The notes under the pieces were generated by a model. That model made no database searches and had not been told where the DNA came from. It saw only the letters and a list, made by a program, of their open reading frames with translations. From Isoetes taiwanensis (Eukaryota; Streptophyta; Lycopodiopsida; Isoetales; Isoetaceae), in the NCBI GenBank assembly GCA_021234155.1, contig JAJEKV010000046.1, positions 9,183,012-9,247,011 of the forward strand: 64,000 nt of DNA, in the 5' to 3' direction. This document shows positions 10,327 through 21,199 of the stretch, piece after piece. Position 1 is the first letter of the stretch; the number at the start of each line of letters is the position of its first letter. Both the position numbers and the translations under genes were made by a program.

Positions 10327-11049
10327 TTATTAAAAGGGAAATTTACCAAAATAACCTTAATTATTGACGTAATTCCCAAAAAGCCCTTCGTATTTTTGAA
10401 ATTCCCAAGTAGCCCTTTGTATTTTAAAAATCACCAAAAAGCATGTTCTTGCAACAAACGATCATTTTTTACGGAAATTTCTACAACCTGGATGGGGATA
10501 AAGCTCTAGACTTTATCGCTGGAAAAAAAATAGCAACTGCAACCACAAAGCAATATTAACATTTGCACTCCAAGTACGAACATGTTTTAGACTCAATATT
10601 AACCACAACTTATCACTCTGGACTTTGTACTTCAAACACAAATGCATTAGAAGGAAGTTACCATGCACCTTCTAGCTCATTTAGTGAGCTTTGTAATATG
10701 TCGTTGAGCATCTTTCACTAGAGTGTATATAGCATCTTCTCCACTGGATGCCCACAAAGCTTCTCCTTTAACACGATTCCTGTAAAAGGATTCAGCTAGT
10801 TGTCTTCGAATAATTTCTAGCATTGGGATGATAGGCTTATCTCTAGCTTCAAGAAACCAAGAATTTAAAGCCCTGCAAAGAACGATCATCTATTGTAAGA
10901 ACGTGCTTTCTGGTGATTTTAAAATACAAAGGGCTATTTGGGAAAATATCTAAGAATTAGGGGCATTTTAAGAATTTCAAAAATGTGAAGGGCTTTTTGG
11001 GAATTAAGTCAACAATTAAGGTTATTTTGGTAAATTTCCCTTATTAAAA
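10327..11049. mobile_element. Mutator-like element (MULE) with 9-bp target duplication
   Basis: The element itself is 10336-11040 (705 bp). The ends are long inverted repeats starting GGGAAATTTACCAAAATAAC. About 140 bp on the left pairs with about 170 bp on the right, which has roughly 33 extra bases in the middle of the arm. TTATTAAAA occurs at both 10327-10335 and 11041-11049, a perfect 9-bp duplication diagnostic of Mutator-type transposition. The interior keeps a transposase fragment on the minus strand, so this is a deletion derivative moved in trans. Confidence 0.92.
10677..10889 (-). pseudogene. MULE transposase C-terminal fragment
   Basis: The 70-codon frame contains LNSWFLEARDKPIIPMLEII and then RRQLAESFYRNR. 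This is the typical segment after the catalytic region of plant MuDR-type transposases ('FN.WI..ARDKPI..MLE.IR..LM'). The DDE core and SWIM zinc finger are missing, so it cannot be active. Confidence 0.8.
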
Positions 11050-12460
11050 AAAAACATAGATTCAAGATAAAAAATAATCACATTAGCTCACTAGTACATT
11101 GATTAAAGTAGTCTTATTATGACATTGAGTATTTTAGTAGAAGTTCGAGCACCCGTATTTTATATTCTAAAATCTTAGGCAAAGCCGTATAGAGGTTCGA
11201 TATTCCCTCAAAACCTTAGGCTTATATTTCAAAATCGTAGGCACCTCCAATCATAAATGAGATATGCCCAGAGACCCCAACATACTGGGTCGTAAGATCG
11301 ACAAATCCGACGACTGTAGTAATCCAAAATGCACCTCGTTTAGAATATGTATCAATCCAGTCAGATTGCCCAATGTTAATCTTTTAAATATAACACATAT
11401 GTTGCACATACTAGATCATACTATAAGCTTGCAAATATGTATTCCAAACTCTTCTTGAATTGGTTTCGCATGCATTCACCACATTCTAGTCTTGTATTGA
11501 TAAACACTAACAATTCAAAACACAAAAATGACGTTTACGTGGAATGGCATAACAGATTGATGGTTGAATGCTCAAACAAACGGGTCACGTCAAAAGATCC
11601 ATATCAAACAAACAAGAATATCTGAAGAATATCCGCAACTCAAAAATGAATACTTGCAAGCATAATCAACTACAAACAGGATATCCAAAGAATGTCCTGC
11701 AATAAGCCAATCAGATGCCTTAAAAAAGCAAATATTCGCAAGCATACTATCTATTCCAAGCACATTCATGAATTGCCCATATCTTCTCGCGTCAGGATCA
11801 GATAAAATCTGCCATCTTGAAAATACAGTTTGGCATTCCATTGTGCTTCTGCTTCCCAAAAATCTCTAAAGCATTTATTTATCCAACTATCTAAAACCTC
11901 CAAAATTTGCAATCAAATTTCAATCTTCTTATCGATCAAAGATATCGTAGTGCAAGGAGGCTATATGATTAGTTCCTTATAGAAGGCTGCTACGAGAAAC
12001 TAGCTTCTAATGCTGGACAAGATAATAGATGTGGAATAAAGGGAACATCTCCTACTATTAGATTATTACTATGGAGATTCAGACTTCGAACTTTATTCTA
12101 ATTACCAGAGCCTAATGAATCATGGGCACTAGTTTTATAAATAAACTGCCAAGCTCAATAGCCATTAGAAACAGCAACAGCTCAGACAAGCAATCAAAGC
12201 AGATGAACTACAGCCTAATTCTGTCTAGCCACCTTCAGCTGCTTCCAAGTACCAGAAAACAAGATGCTGCAAAGGAGTAAGCCACCATACCTTACATAAA
12301 AAACCAGAACCAGTTTCATGTCCAATTTCTGAAGTTACATTATGATTATTCAAATCTCATATTCAAAGAAGCCCGGCCTCTTCATCTAGAAGGTGTTACC
12401 ATGGTATAACAAAGGTGTGGCATCTGTTTTGCCAAAAAATATGGAGGATACACAACTAAG
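11050..12460. other. no gene seen
   Basis: About 1.4 kb between the MULE and the mtACP stop codon. The right part (about 12300-12460) is probably 3' UTR of mtACP. Short frames at 11264-11859 look non-coding. Confidence 0.4.
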
Positions 12461-13130
12461 CTATTTTGCCATTGGGTGTGAAGCAATGTACTCAATGGCA
12501 TCATGGCATGTAGCAATCTTGTCAGCTTCATTATCAGGAATTTCCAAAGCAAATTCTTCTTCAAAACCCATCACAACTTCTACTGTGTCCAAGCTATCCA
12601 ACCCCAGGTCTTTCTCAAAGTGAGCTGTTGGTGAAACCTGATGTGTAACGCATATGGCGTTAGCATGAACTAGCTACAAGAATACAAAAAAAGAAGCAAT
12701 AGTTTTTTCAACCCATTTACCGCAACATTTAGCATTGAGAAAACAGAATAAATAATAATTACAAAGGGCAAAATAAAAGGGGCAAGCAGAAAAGCTTTTT
12801 AAGACTTGGAAAACCCCATCTCTACAAATTGGCACAAATGTAGGAAATTCAATACCTCAAACTGGCTTAAAAAAACAGATGAAAAAAAACTAATGCGAGA
12901 GAGAGAATCAGGAACTAAGGAAGTAAGAAGGGGAGCGATGCTAGATTCAGCTCCAAACTTACTTTTGCCGGATCCACCTTTGGAAAGTTCTTGATGACGG
13001 ATAACACCCTATCGGTTACAACTTTTTTATCCAGATAAGTGCCGTGAGCTTCTCCGGAAAACAGCCGGAAGACGCTAGTGCGCCCAACTGACAATCTAAT
13101 ATGTCTTGATATGAACTGCTTCATGGCCAT
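12461..13130 (-). CDS. mtACP: mitochondrial acyl carrier protein, two exons
   Basis: Exon 1 is 13130-12963 (56 codons, donor GTAAGT); exon 2 is 12637-12464 plus TAG at 12463-12461 (acceptor CACATCAG). The intron of 325 bp is in phase 0. The spliced protein is 114 aa, near the family's usual 115-130. Residues 1 to about 27 ([19 protein letters not shown]) are basic and Ser-rich, fitting a mitochondrial presequence. The mature part has [17 protein letters not shown], then [16 protein letters not shown]. The Ser of DSL is the 4'-phosphopantetheine attachment site. [10 protein letters not shown] and the C-terminal helix follow. The protein carries acyl chains for mitochondrial fatty-acid and lipoate synthesis and is a complex I subunit in many eukaryotes. 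The intron excludes a processed copy, and no damage is visible. The start is the first ATG of the frame. An L1 tail lies about 320 bp upstream. Confidence 0.93.
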
Positions 13131-13451
13131 GCCCTGGATAGCGTGTGCGGCGATTTCCTTCTACTGCCCTCTTCGATTCTGTGGCCGCAGACTGGGGGAT
13201 AACGGGTGGAAGCCCTAATATAGTTATCTTGCCCGTAGGTTGCTTTGATATTCGGATTGATGGATGATGCTTGGGCAATGGCTTCGTTATTTTGCCCCCC
13301 AAACATTTCCCTTGTTTTCCTTGTGAAAGATGTAGCGGGCACCTCTAGTTAAAAGCCCTACAAGCACATCTTCCCAGCTCCAAGAAAATAATCAACCAAG
13401 GAAATAGGTTATCCTCGATGAGCTCTAGGCTTCATGGAGTAATTGAAAGAA
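13131..13451 (-). promoter_or_regulatory. 5' UTR / proximal promoter of mtACP
   Basis: Only about 320 bp separate the ATG from the poly(A) tail of the L1. No clear TATA box is visible. Out-of-frame ATGs occur in this stretch (for example at 13302), so upstream ORFs are possible if transcription starts far out. Confidence 0.35.
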
Positions 13452-16190
13452 AGTTTTTTTTTTTTTTGAAGGACTTGAGCCTTTATTATCCAGAGAAAGT
13501 TACAGAGTATAATGGGGACTAATAACTCAGTGGAGAGAATGTCCACCAGAGCAAAACCACCCCACTCAAACACAACATCTAAACAATATGAAGAGCAAGC
13601 AAAAACTCATAAATAAGTATGAATCTGAAGATAGTGCTCCCAAATACGGCTCTTCACCTCATTAGCAATTGATGAGCACCTGAATGCTTTGACAATTCGT
13701 TGTTGGGCATCAAGAAGGACCTGTGCATCTGAACAAGCAAGACCTTTGAATATGAGAAGATTCCTTCTTTTCCAAATGGACCAGATGATCCATGCAGAAG
13801 CCAAATGAAAGGCCCTTTTTGCCAAATTATCCCAACTACTTGGATAAACTGCTAATAACACCTGCTGGCTATTCAAATTGCAATGAAAGAGGCCTTGAAG
13901 CCACAACCAAGCATGTCTGACATGTCTACATAGGAAGAAGCAATGCTCAATTGTCTCGCCCCTCTCAGGCACATAAGGGACAAAGTGCGCATACCTCCGG
14001 ACGAAATCAGGCACCGTAATATTAACGCCAGATGAACGATGAGTGACTTGCCACCATAAAAACGTATATACTTTGGGATGGAGTAGTTTATCCCATACCC
14101 ACTTCCACACCGCTTTTATCGCCGATCCCGTGGAATGACCAAAGGCCACTTGGACGAAGGAGGCAAGACGTCGAAGATCAAGCAAGACCTTGTACATGGA
14201 ATTCACCAACTTATCCGCTTTGACATGCTCATGAACTACCCACGGTACGGGGTCATCCACTTGTGCTATCGGGGAAGAATTGAAGACACCTTCGCCAAAT
14301 AGCTCGATCCCACCTTAAAAGGAGGAACTTAGCTCTAAACTCCTCCCATGTCGCCAAATCGCCTTTGATTATTATACCAATCGGATATCATATGCACACT
14401 GCTCTCCATCGACGTTAAGGCCAATGGGTGGACCAAGCAACCAGAGGACCACCACCCAATGGAATCCACCAACAACTTGCGGTCATGCTAGTGTGCGCAA
14501 GATGGTGAAAATGAAACGAGAGATTGTACAGTCTCCCATGCAACTAGCACTCCTCTAAGAAATGGGGATGCATTAGGGTATGCCGCCGCTGGATAGAACA
14601 GAGCCTGGGGAAAAGTGGCCTAAGAGACCGAGACCCAAAAGAAATGCACATTTGCAAAGACCGATAAACAAGGCGGGAACCCGGGACTCATCCACATTAT
14701 TCAAAATTCTCCAAATGAACTTAGAAATCATCACCTTGCTCTCGCAAAAGAACATTAATCATTCCAAGGCCACCAAAATGCTTTGGCAACATGCACTTTT
14801 CCCAAACCGACTTTGACAAAGAAGACCCTCCTCTGTTCCCCCGGATGAAGTTCCCCGACAACCCCGACGGCGAAGTTGTATCTTTGACTGTGGAGCCAAC
14901 ATGAACGAAGCCATATACACATGAGTGTTTTAAAACCGACTTAGCCACAACAATTGCCCCGCCATGGAAAGCTTCACTTGTGGACCACCAAAAAGGTGCT
15001 TTTCCAAGCCCTTAATCACGGCCTCCCACGCATCTCCCCGATGAGATATGAACACCTACAGGGGATATACAGAAGTTTGGTTGCTTTACCATGGGGAAGG
15101 ATCTTCCATGGAAAGGTAGCTACACATGGTGGAACCGAGAGTCCAAAGCCCATAGTGCTTTGTACATACGCCAACCCACAAAAATACCGGATGCTAGGGA
15201 AAAGGAATCCAACAAGGAAATGGCATTCTCGCAAATTTTGCTCATCGCCCTCGAAAAAAGGAAAGTGTCATCCGCATATTGATTCTGATCTCCTGTGACC
15301 CATTGTTCATAGGAAGTCCATGCAAGATTCCCTCCCGTATGCGGCAAGAGAGAAGACACATGCAAGAACCTCAGCCACAACAATCAAAATAACAATGGAG
15401 CTAAAGCGCCATGTGACGGATGCCAATGACCCACCCCGAAAGAATGTTGAGGGTTCCCCTTGGAAGAGAATAGAAGAAGCGAAAGCGTAATAATGAAGCC
15501 TCATGACATCACCGTGAATTGTGCACCAAAACCAAAGCGTAAGAGACATTTCTCTAAGAAGGCCCATCCAACATTGTCATATGCTTTTGCAAAGTCCAGC
15601 TTCAAATATACAATTTCATGGCCCCAAAGTCGAGCCCAATAAATACCTTCATAGGCAAAGCAGCTACATTGTTTAATATGCATCGTCGTGGCGTAAATCC
15701 CGACGTGTAGAGGATATAGAATCGCCAAAGAATATCCCGAAGCTTTTGTGCATAAGCTTTGGCAAAAATCTTGTACACAGAAGATAGTAAGGTGATAGGG
15801 CGCCAGTCCGAAATTGTTGAAGGTTCCTTACACTTAGGAATAAGAGAAATGCAGCCCGAGTTGAGAATTTTGTCTAGACGCCTTTTGCCTCTTGAAATCT
15901 CAAACGCTGGTCATACATCATCGCCAACACAATCCCATAACTCCTGAAAGAACTCCACAGGAATACCATCAATTCCAGGACACTTTCCTTTCTTCAAAAT
16001 CATCTGCTAAATCATTCACCGTAATCTCTGCTTCTAGAGTAGCTCTTTGTTCCTCAGATATAATAGGATGTATCTTTGCCAGTAATGCCTCCTGAAAATC
16101 TGATTGGAAGGGAAGACGACGAGCAGCAAAAAAGGAAGAAAAGTGACCACGCAGAAAGAACTTAAGTTGCTGAGGATCAGAGATGAGAAA
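13452..16190 (-). mobile_element. 5'-truncated L1-type LINE relic
   Basis: On the minus strand it ends with a poly(A) tail (T-run at 13453-13466 on the plus strand). Recognisable ORF2 pieces in order: PGIDGIPVEFFQELW (about 15990-15940), KLDFAKAYDNVGWAFLEK (about 15610-15555), QYADDTFLFSR with the YADD catalytic pair (about 15275), then the RT zinc-binding C-terminus (14260-13607). Stops and frameshifts break the RT. The upstream end fades near 16190, so ORF1 and the endonuclease are absent. A clear target duplication was not found. Confidence 0.85.
13607..14260 (-). pseudogene. L1 ORF2 C-terminal zinc-binding domain (zf-RVT)
   Basis: The longest open piece of the L1 (217 codons). It has the plant L1 pattern KAVWKWVWDKLLHPKVYTFL, W..THR, then CFFLCRHVRHAWLWL and AFHLASAWIIWSIWKRRN. 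This is the zinc-binding reverse transcriptase domain C-terminal to RT. It is 3' to the broken YADD region. Confidence 0.85.
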
Positions 16191-16199
16191 TACAGATTA

Positions 16200-16620
16200 A
16201 TGATTCTTCGCAAGGATCAATAGCTTAAATACAAAAAAATTCCAAATCTTGCATGCTCTCAAATTCATTACATTACAGTTAGCTGTGCAGTCAAGTCAAA
16301 ACCCTCCCCTTTTTTCACTAATATCTCTCGAGTCATCCCAATTCATAAACTCTGAAAGCTTTCTAATAAGGTTAAGATGCCTAATTCTATTAGTCTTCAA
16401 TATACATGCATTACCTTCATTCTATATAAAGGCTCTTTCTCAATGATGAACATATCATTTTACTCCATGGCAACAATTTGAAATTCTTGACCAACCATTC
16501 ATGGCATATGCAGAAGAAACAGAGGCATGCACATTTACACAGGCAATTTCCAAATCTAAAGACGCAACTATAGATTATATTTCCACGTTGTGGACCTAAT
16601 AAAGGACATCCAAAATAAAT
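16200..16620. other. no gene seen
   Basis: Spacer between two oppositely oriented non-LTR relics. No recognisable content. Confidence 0.4.
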
Positions 16621-16623
16621 AGC

Positions 16624-17690
16624 AAGATCTTATTGTTCCTTTGTTGATTTCACATAGGCTTTTAGCATAATTCCTCGCGAGAATTTGTGGAAAAGATTAA
16701 TGCAATTAGGAGTCCCCCAGGAGTTGCAAAATGCAGTTATAGAGATTATATAAAACATTCTCCATTCGAATGCCATCAGGTACTTATCAACTGTACTATT
16801 GGAGTCCACCAAGGGTGCCCATTCTCTCCCATGCTATTTGGACTATACAATGATCAGCTTGAGGATTTTGACTTGCTCGGCAAAGAGATGAAGGAGCCCG
16901 ACTGGCTCACCATATCATCCAACAGCTGATATACACAAAAGATATGGACTCAAGAGATGAAGGAGCCCGACTGGTTCACCATATCATCCAGCAACTGATA
17001 TACACAAAAGATATGGACTCTTAATTTATATTGCATCGAGTTTTCATCAGCATTTGGATGCACTAAGTACCTTTTTTCCAGGACACTGGAATGTGCCTCA
17101 ATTTGGCCAAGACCAACCTGCTCTTGATATATTCTTCGTGAAAATAAAGGTATCTTTTCTTCATGTATCAAGGTCAAAACGTGGAAGTGGTGTAGATGTA
17201 AAAATATTTGGAAGTGAAATTCACTATTAGCACGTACTGGGATACTTGTATGTGACAAGGGGTGATAGTAGGCTGGAAGGCATTATATGGAATGCAGAAC
17301 AATTGTCGCAGAGCGGAACTTTATAATTGCTTGCACCAGTCACACTTGCTCAAGCATCTGTTGGAGCCAGTTCTTCTCTATGGAGTGGAAGTATGGGATC
17401 CCGATATCAATTGCCACTTTGGACGACTTGAAAACCCTTTTTTACTCGGGCACGTGGTGTCAAGCCCACAGTCTCATATTAATTTTTTTTGCAAAAGATA
17501 GGGTTCTTACCTCTTCAAAGGGCTACTCTAGAACATCACGTAATATACTGTCAGAAGGTGGTAAATATGGGAGACACTCATCTTTCAAACTTTGTCTACA
17601 CATGACCATGGGTCCACAACACCTTAAAGCCTACTGGGAGAAGAAACGAGCCATTTTGGTTTTTGAGATAGGATGCACATGAAAAGAGGT
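16624..17690 (+). mobile_element. second non-LTR retrotransposon relic (RT)
   Basis: Plus-strand frames give SFVDFT-AFSIIPRENLW, LGVPQELQNAVIEI, then IGVHQGCPFSPMLFGLYND. After a damaged stretch come KYLEVKFTIS, GWKALYGMQNNCRRAELYN and LLEPVLLYGVEVWDP. The last two are the conserved thumb and C-terminal region of a non-LTR family distinct from the L1 at 13.5-16 kb. The FADD box falls in the damaged part. A 69-bp duplication interrupts it. No endonuclease and no defined ends. Confidence 0.75.
16883..17020. repeat. tandem duplication, 69-bp unit
   Basis: Units 16883-16951 and 16952-17020 begin AAGAGATGAAGGAGCCCGAC and are nearly identical (GGCTC/GGTTC, CAACAG/CAGCAA). The duplication arose inside the RT relic. 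Confidence 0.9.
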
Positions 17691-17699
17691 GCATACAGG

Positions 17700-18681
17700 T
17701 ACAATAAATGAGAATCACAATTGCCTGAAGCAGTATCTAGACATGTGCTTCATGAGCAAGCTTTGCGATGTCAGGGCTTTAGAGGTAGTAAAGACAACAC
17801 ACTATAAAAACTAGATCAATCCTATGCTTGCCAAGGATCTACAGCTGTATTTGTTAACATATTTGCCCATGCAAATGTACAAAGTGATTGCATCCATTTG
17901 CATAGATGCCCACCCCTCAAAATTGAAATGGACAAATGGGCATGGGAAGAGTGAGGAACCAAGATCTATATTACGATTACAGGGTTAGCGCACACGGAAA
18001 CATAAAGTAAATATCAAACCAACCCTTTAGGCCAAAGCTCACTACCCAATCGGGCTATTCGAGCAAGAGAAAATCCAATAACTAAATTTTGAAATATGGA
18101 AAGGATAAGGGAAATTCAATTAAGCCACTAAAGATCCCACTCTAGCAAGAGCCAAATTTAGGAAAGGCTAAAAGGAAGAAGAGTAACTCAATAAAAACAC
18201 TAGAGATTTAACTCTATCAAGTGCCAATTCTAAAAAAGAAAATTAAGAACAGAATCGGAAGATGGATGTAGGCTCTATGCGGATTAGAGAATGGGTTCGC
18301 GCAAAAATCGTCTTGGTACAGTCGTTGCAGATCATAAGCTGATCGCCTTAGTTGCCCCTATACACCTATGATGTTATTGCCTTCACTCTACCTTCAATTC
18401 TATCATATAAGGACTAGAAAAAGGCGGCCTCTTTTCTTTGGCACTAATTCCTCGGCCAAGGCTGGGACATACACGCTCTTCTCAAATTTGAGGAGCTTAT
18501 ATATCTTAGTCAACCCTGTGTGTTCAAGGACCTTACATATATTACTCAACATCCATTGGCCAATCCATGAGGAGCTTACTCATATCTACTCAATTCTGAA
18601 GTATCACTGACTCAATATCCATTTGTCGACCCCAGAGCGCGCTATTCACGAGGATCCAAATTCCCACCCTTTGGTAGAGGC
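17700..18681. other. no gene seen; weak internal repeats
   Basis: About 1 kb without coding signal. Around 18115-18240 two related stretches (CACTAAAGATCCCACTCTAG / CACTAGAGATTTAACTCTAT) suggest an old 100-bp duplication. Confidence 0.35.
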
Positions 18682-21090
18682 TGCTGCCATGCGATGGCAG
18701 CATGGAAGAGCCAAGCACATGTTTGCACTAATCCTCTCATCTTGATTTGGTTTGCAAGACAATAGGAAAATGCTTCACTAGCATACATCAAAGTTTGAAG
18801 AGCAAAGGAAGGACAATTGACTCAAGTCACTCAAGAGATACAAAAGGTCAAACAAGCAAAGGAAATGAAGAAAAGAGGAGAAAGAAGACCCCTTGAAGAA
18901 TATTCCATGGTATGTAGCTATTTGTGATCTTGGCATCTTTGGCATTTTGATCCCCTTCTCCATTCATTTACTCCACCATCCTAAATACCATTGAACTTTG
19001 ACTCCTTGCTCATATACCTCCCAAAGTCAAACTTGACCTTGAAAGTTCTTTCTAGTCAAAACACACCTTCATGAAACACCCACTTGCTCCATCATCCACT
19101 AGTTCAAAAGTGACTTGACTTGGTCAAAATTTCCCTCAGAAGTCAACATCCCATGCAACTTGACCAAAGTTAAAAGAAAGTTGCAAAAATCCTAAGGGGT
19201 GCTCAAAATTCAAGTATGCCCTAGGAGGTGCAAAAAATTGCTCCATAAAAAAAATTGGCTCCTAAATGAGCACTTGATGGGCCAAGTCACTTTACACCTC
19301 ACCTCATGTGCCAAGTCACTTTACACCTCACCTCATGTGCCAAGTCATCACACTCATCATCATTCTAGCCATCTCATGTCAAACTCCCATATGCAAATCA
19401 AAATCCACATCAAAGCATCTAACTAGCATCATTGTTGCCACATCAACATTGACACCTCATCACTCCACACTTGTCATACACATCATCTCCACATCACTCA
19501 AAATTTTTGACTAGAAAGAATTTTCAAATTCAAGTTGGCTAACACGTCATCATTCCCATTGGCCACGTCACACCACCTAGCCTTGTCATCATTTCCAAAT
19601 GCCACATCATCCACTCCTTAGCTCCTTTTTTGCCAAATTCAAAAGAGCTCCATTGTGAGAAGAGATTCCAGAATCTTTTAGGGTACAAAAAAAGATTCCC
19701 TTAGGAAAAAAGAATTTTGAAAAAAGGCTTTATTTTGGGCATTATAGATGCTTCCTAGGGAATCGTGCCATAGGGCTTAGGGGTGCAAAAAATTTTCCTA
19801 TCTACTCCCACCCAGCCTAATTTCTCTTTCCAGCCAATCTCCCCATGCCGCGTGGAACATCCGGGCGTGTGGGGCGGTGGAGGTACCGGATCCCACGTGG
19901 ATATTGCACGCAATAATCATAAATAATGAATTTTCTTCTCCTTATATACCTTGGTCGCCAAAGTCTAATTGAGCCTGTGGGATATTTCGCCTGAACCCAT
20001 ATGAACCCTAAAATCCGGAAAACGCCAAGATCTAGTTAATTCGGCCTAACAAACTAGTAAATCATGACCTAAACTGGCCGAATCACCATGTTTAATGCCA
20101 AGAATGCTTATTGCGAGCTAAAAGACAAAAGATTGAAGGGAAATGATCAAGATCTCAATGGAACAGAGCATTTACAGAAGGGGCTTTTCTGCACAGAAGA
20201 AATTCGAGGGCTTTGAGGCAAAGAAGTGTTTTCTGGCTTTGAAGAAGGACCGGCTTGATGATCCTGAGCTTAATTCTGACCTCCAATGTTTACCTATGAT
20301 CCAGATTATTGACTCAATTCTCTGGATTCTCTGAATGTATACCTATTTGATCCTGTGCCCAAGACCACGAGCTTGGGATATTACATTGTATCTCTTGAGT
20401 GTTTGATTTAATTGAAAATCCGACCTTTGTAGTAATCTGTTTGTGTTGCATTGAAACTCATTCCCATAAGTAAACGATTATCAGAAGCTAGGCGTCTTGT
20501 GTCTGTCCAAATTCTCAGATATGAGTGGTCTGCCTATGTAGCATGTCTTTGGAAAGGGCAAAAGCCAAATTCCTGTCAAGACAAAATTACAATACCATTT
20601 TGAGCCGACATCTTTAGATCCAATTGTATTGCACAACAGGCATTGAGCATAGAAGAGTAATTGTTTGAGCATCAATCTTGCCAAGCTAAATATGTTGAAC
20701 AAGGCAATGCTAGACATGCGTGCAATCCTTCATTAGAAAGTATCTTCTTTCAATATTGTTCATTTCTTCTAGTCCTAGGCAAAAAAATCATCAAAAGAAA
20801 AAATTAGGTTCCCTTTTGGCAAAAGGAAGATTTGGCCCCTATTGTGCAGACAAATCTGAGCAGAATAGAGTTGGTAACTCCAGAAAATTCCTTGTCAACA
20901 TCGAGTTTCAAATTTTAGCTCTCTGCCAGGGATATTGACCAAAAATTGACTGGGTCAGTGATCTAATTTTGGCCCATCTAACCTAGTCAGACCTCACTGA
21001 GTTTTTGCAGTCTGTTAGTATCAAGTGTTGAGCATCTTGAGTAAGCAATTTCAAAATGCTTGCTGCTCATGTTCAATATGACTCTGTTGT
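18682..21090 (+). repeat. lone LTR (copy C) of the element A family, 3'-truncated
   Basis: Plus-strand relative of the LTR at 32419-34973. It starts with a hairpin (TGCTGCCAT/ATGGCAGCA, 18682-18702). Shared blocks run through the promoter (G-box 19894-19899, TATATA 19943-19948) to CTCTGCCAGGGATATTGACC near 20920, then fade by about 21090. Primer site and gag are absent; an LTR-unrelated LINE follows. Inside, a 28-bp stretch (CAAGTCACTTTACACCTCAC...) is duplicated at about 19286-19341. Orientation is opposite to element A, so it is not A's partner LTR. Confidence 0.8.
19894..19948 (+). promoter_or_regulatory. LTR promoter of copy C: G-box plus TATA
   Basis: CACGTG at 19894-19899 and TATATA at 19943-19948 lie in a block also kept in the element A LTR (33725-33779, minus strand) with nearly the same spacing. 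CACGTG is the plant G-box bound by bZIP/bHLH factors. Confidence 0.55.
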
Positions 21091-21199
21091 AGCCTCCACA
21101 ACGGTCTCTTCTGAGATCTCCTTGCATCAGTCTTCTTTAAGACATGATGAGTTTCTTAGACTTCTCTAGTACCTGTTTGTATATCTCATGTTGTCTCCT

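Noticed and set aside
10327-11049. 5-bp ATTAA duplication around the 10.3-11.0 kb element
   Set aside because: A longer, exact 9-bp match (TTATTAAAA) fits with TIRs starting GGGAAATTTACC and with the MULE transposase fragment.
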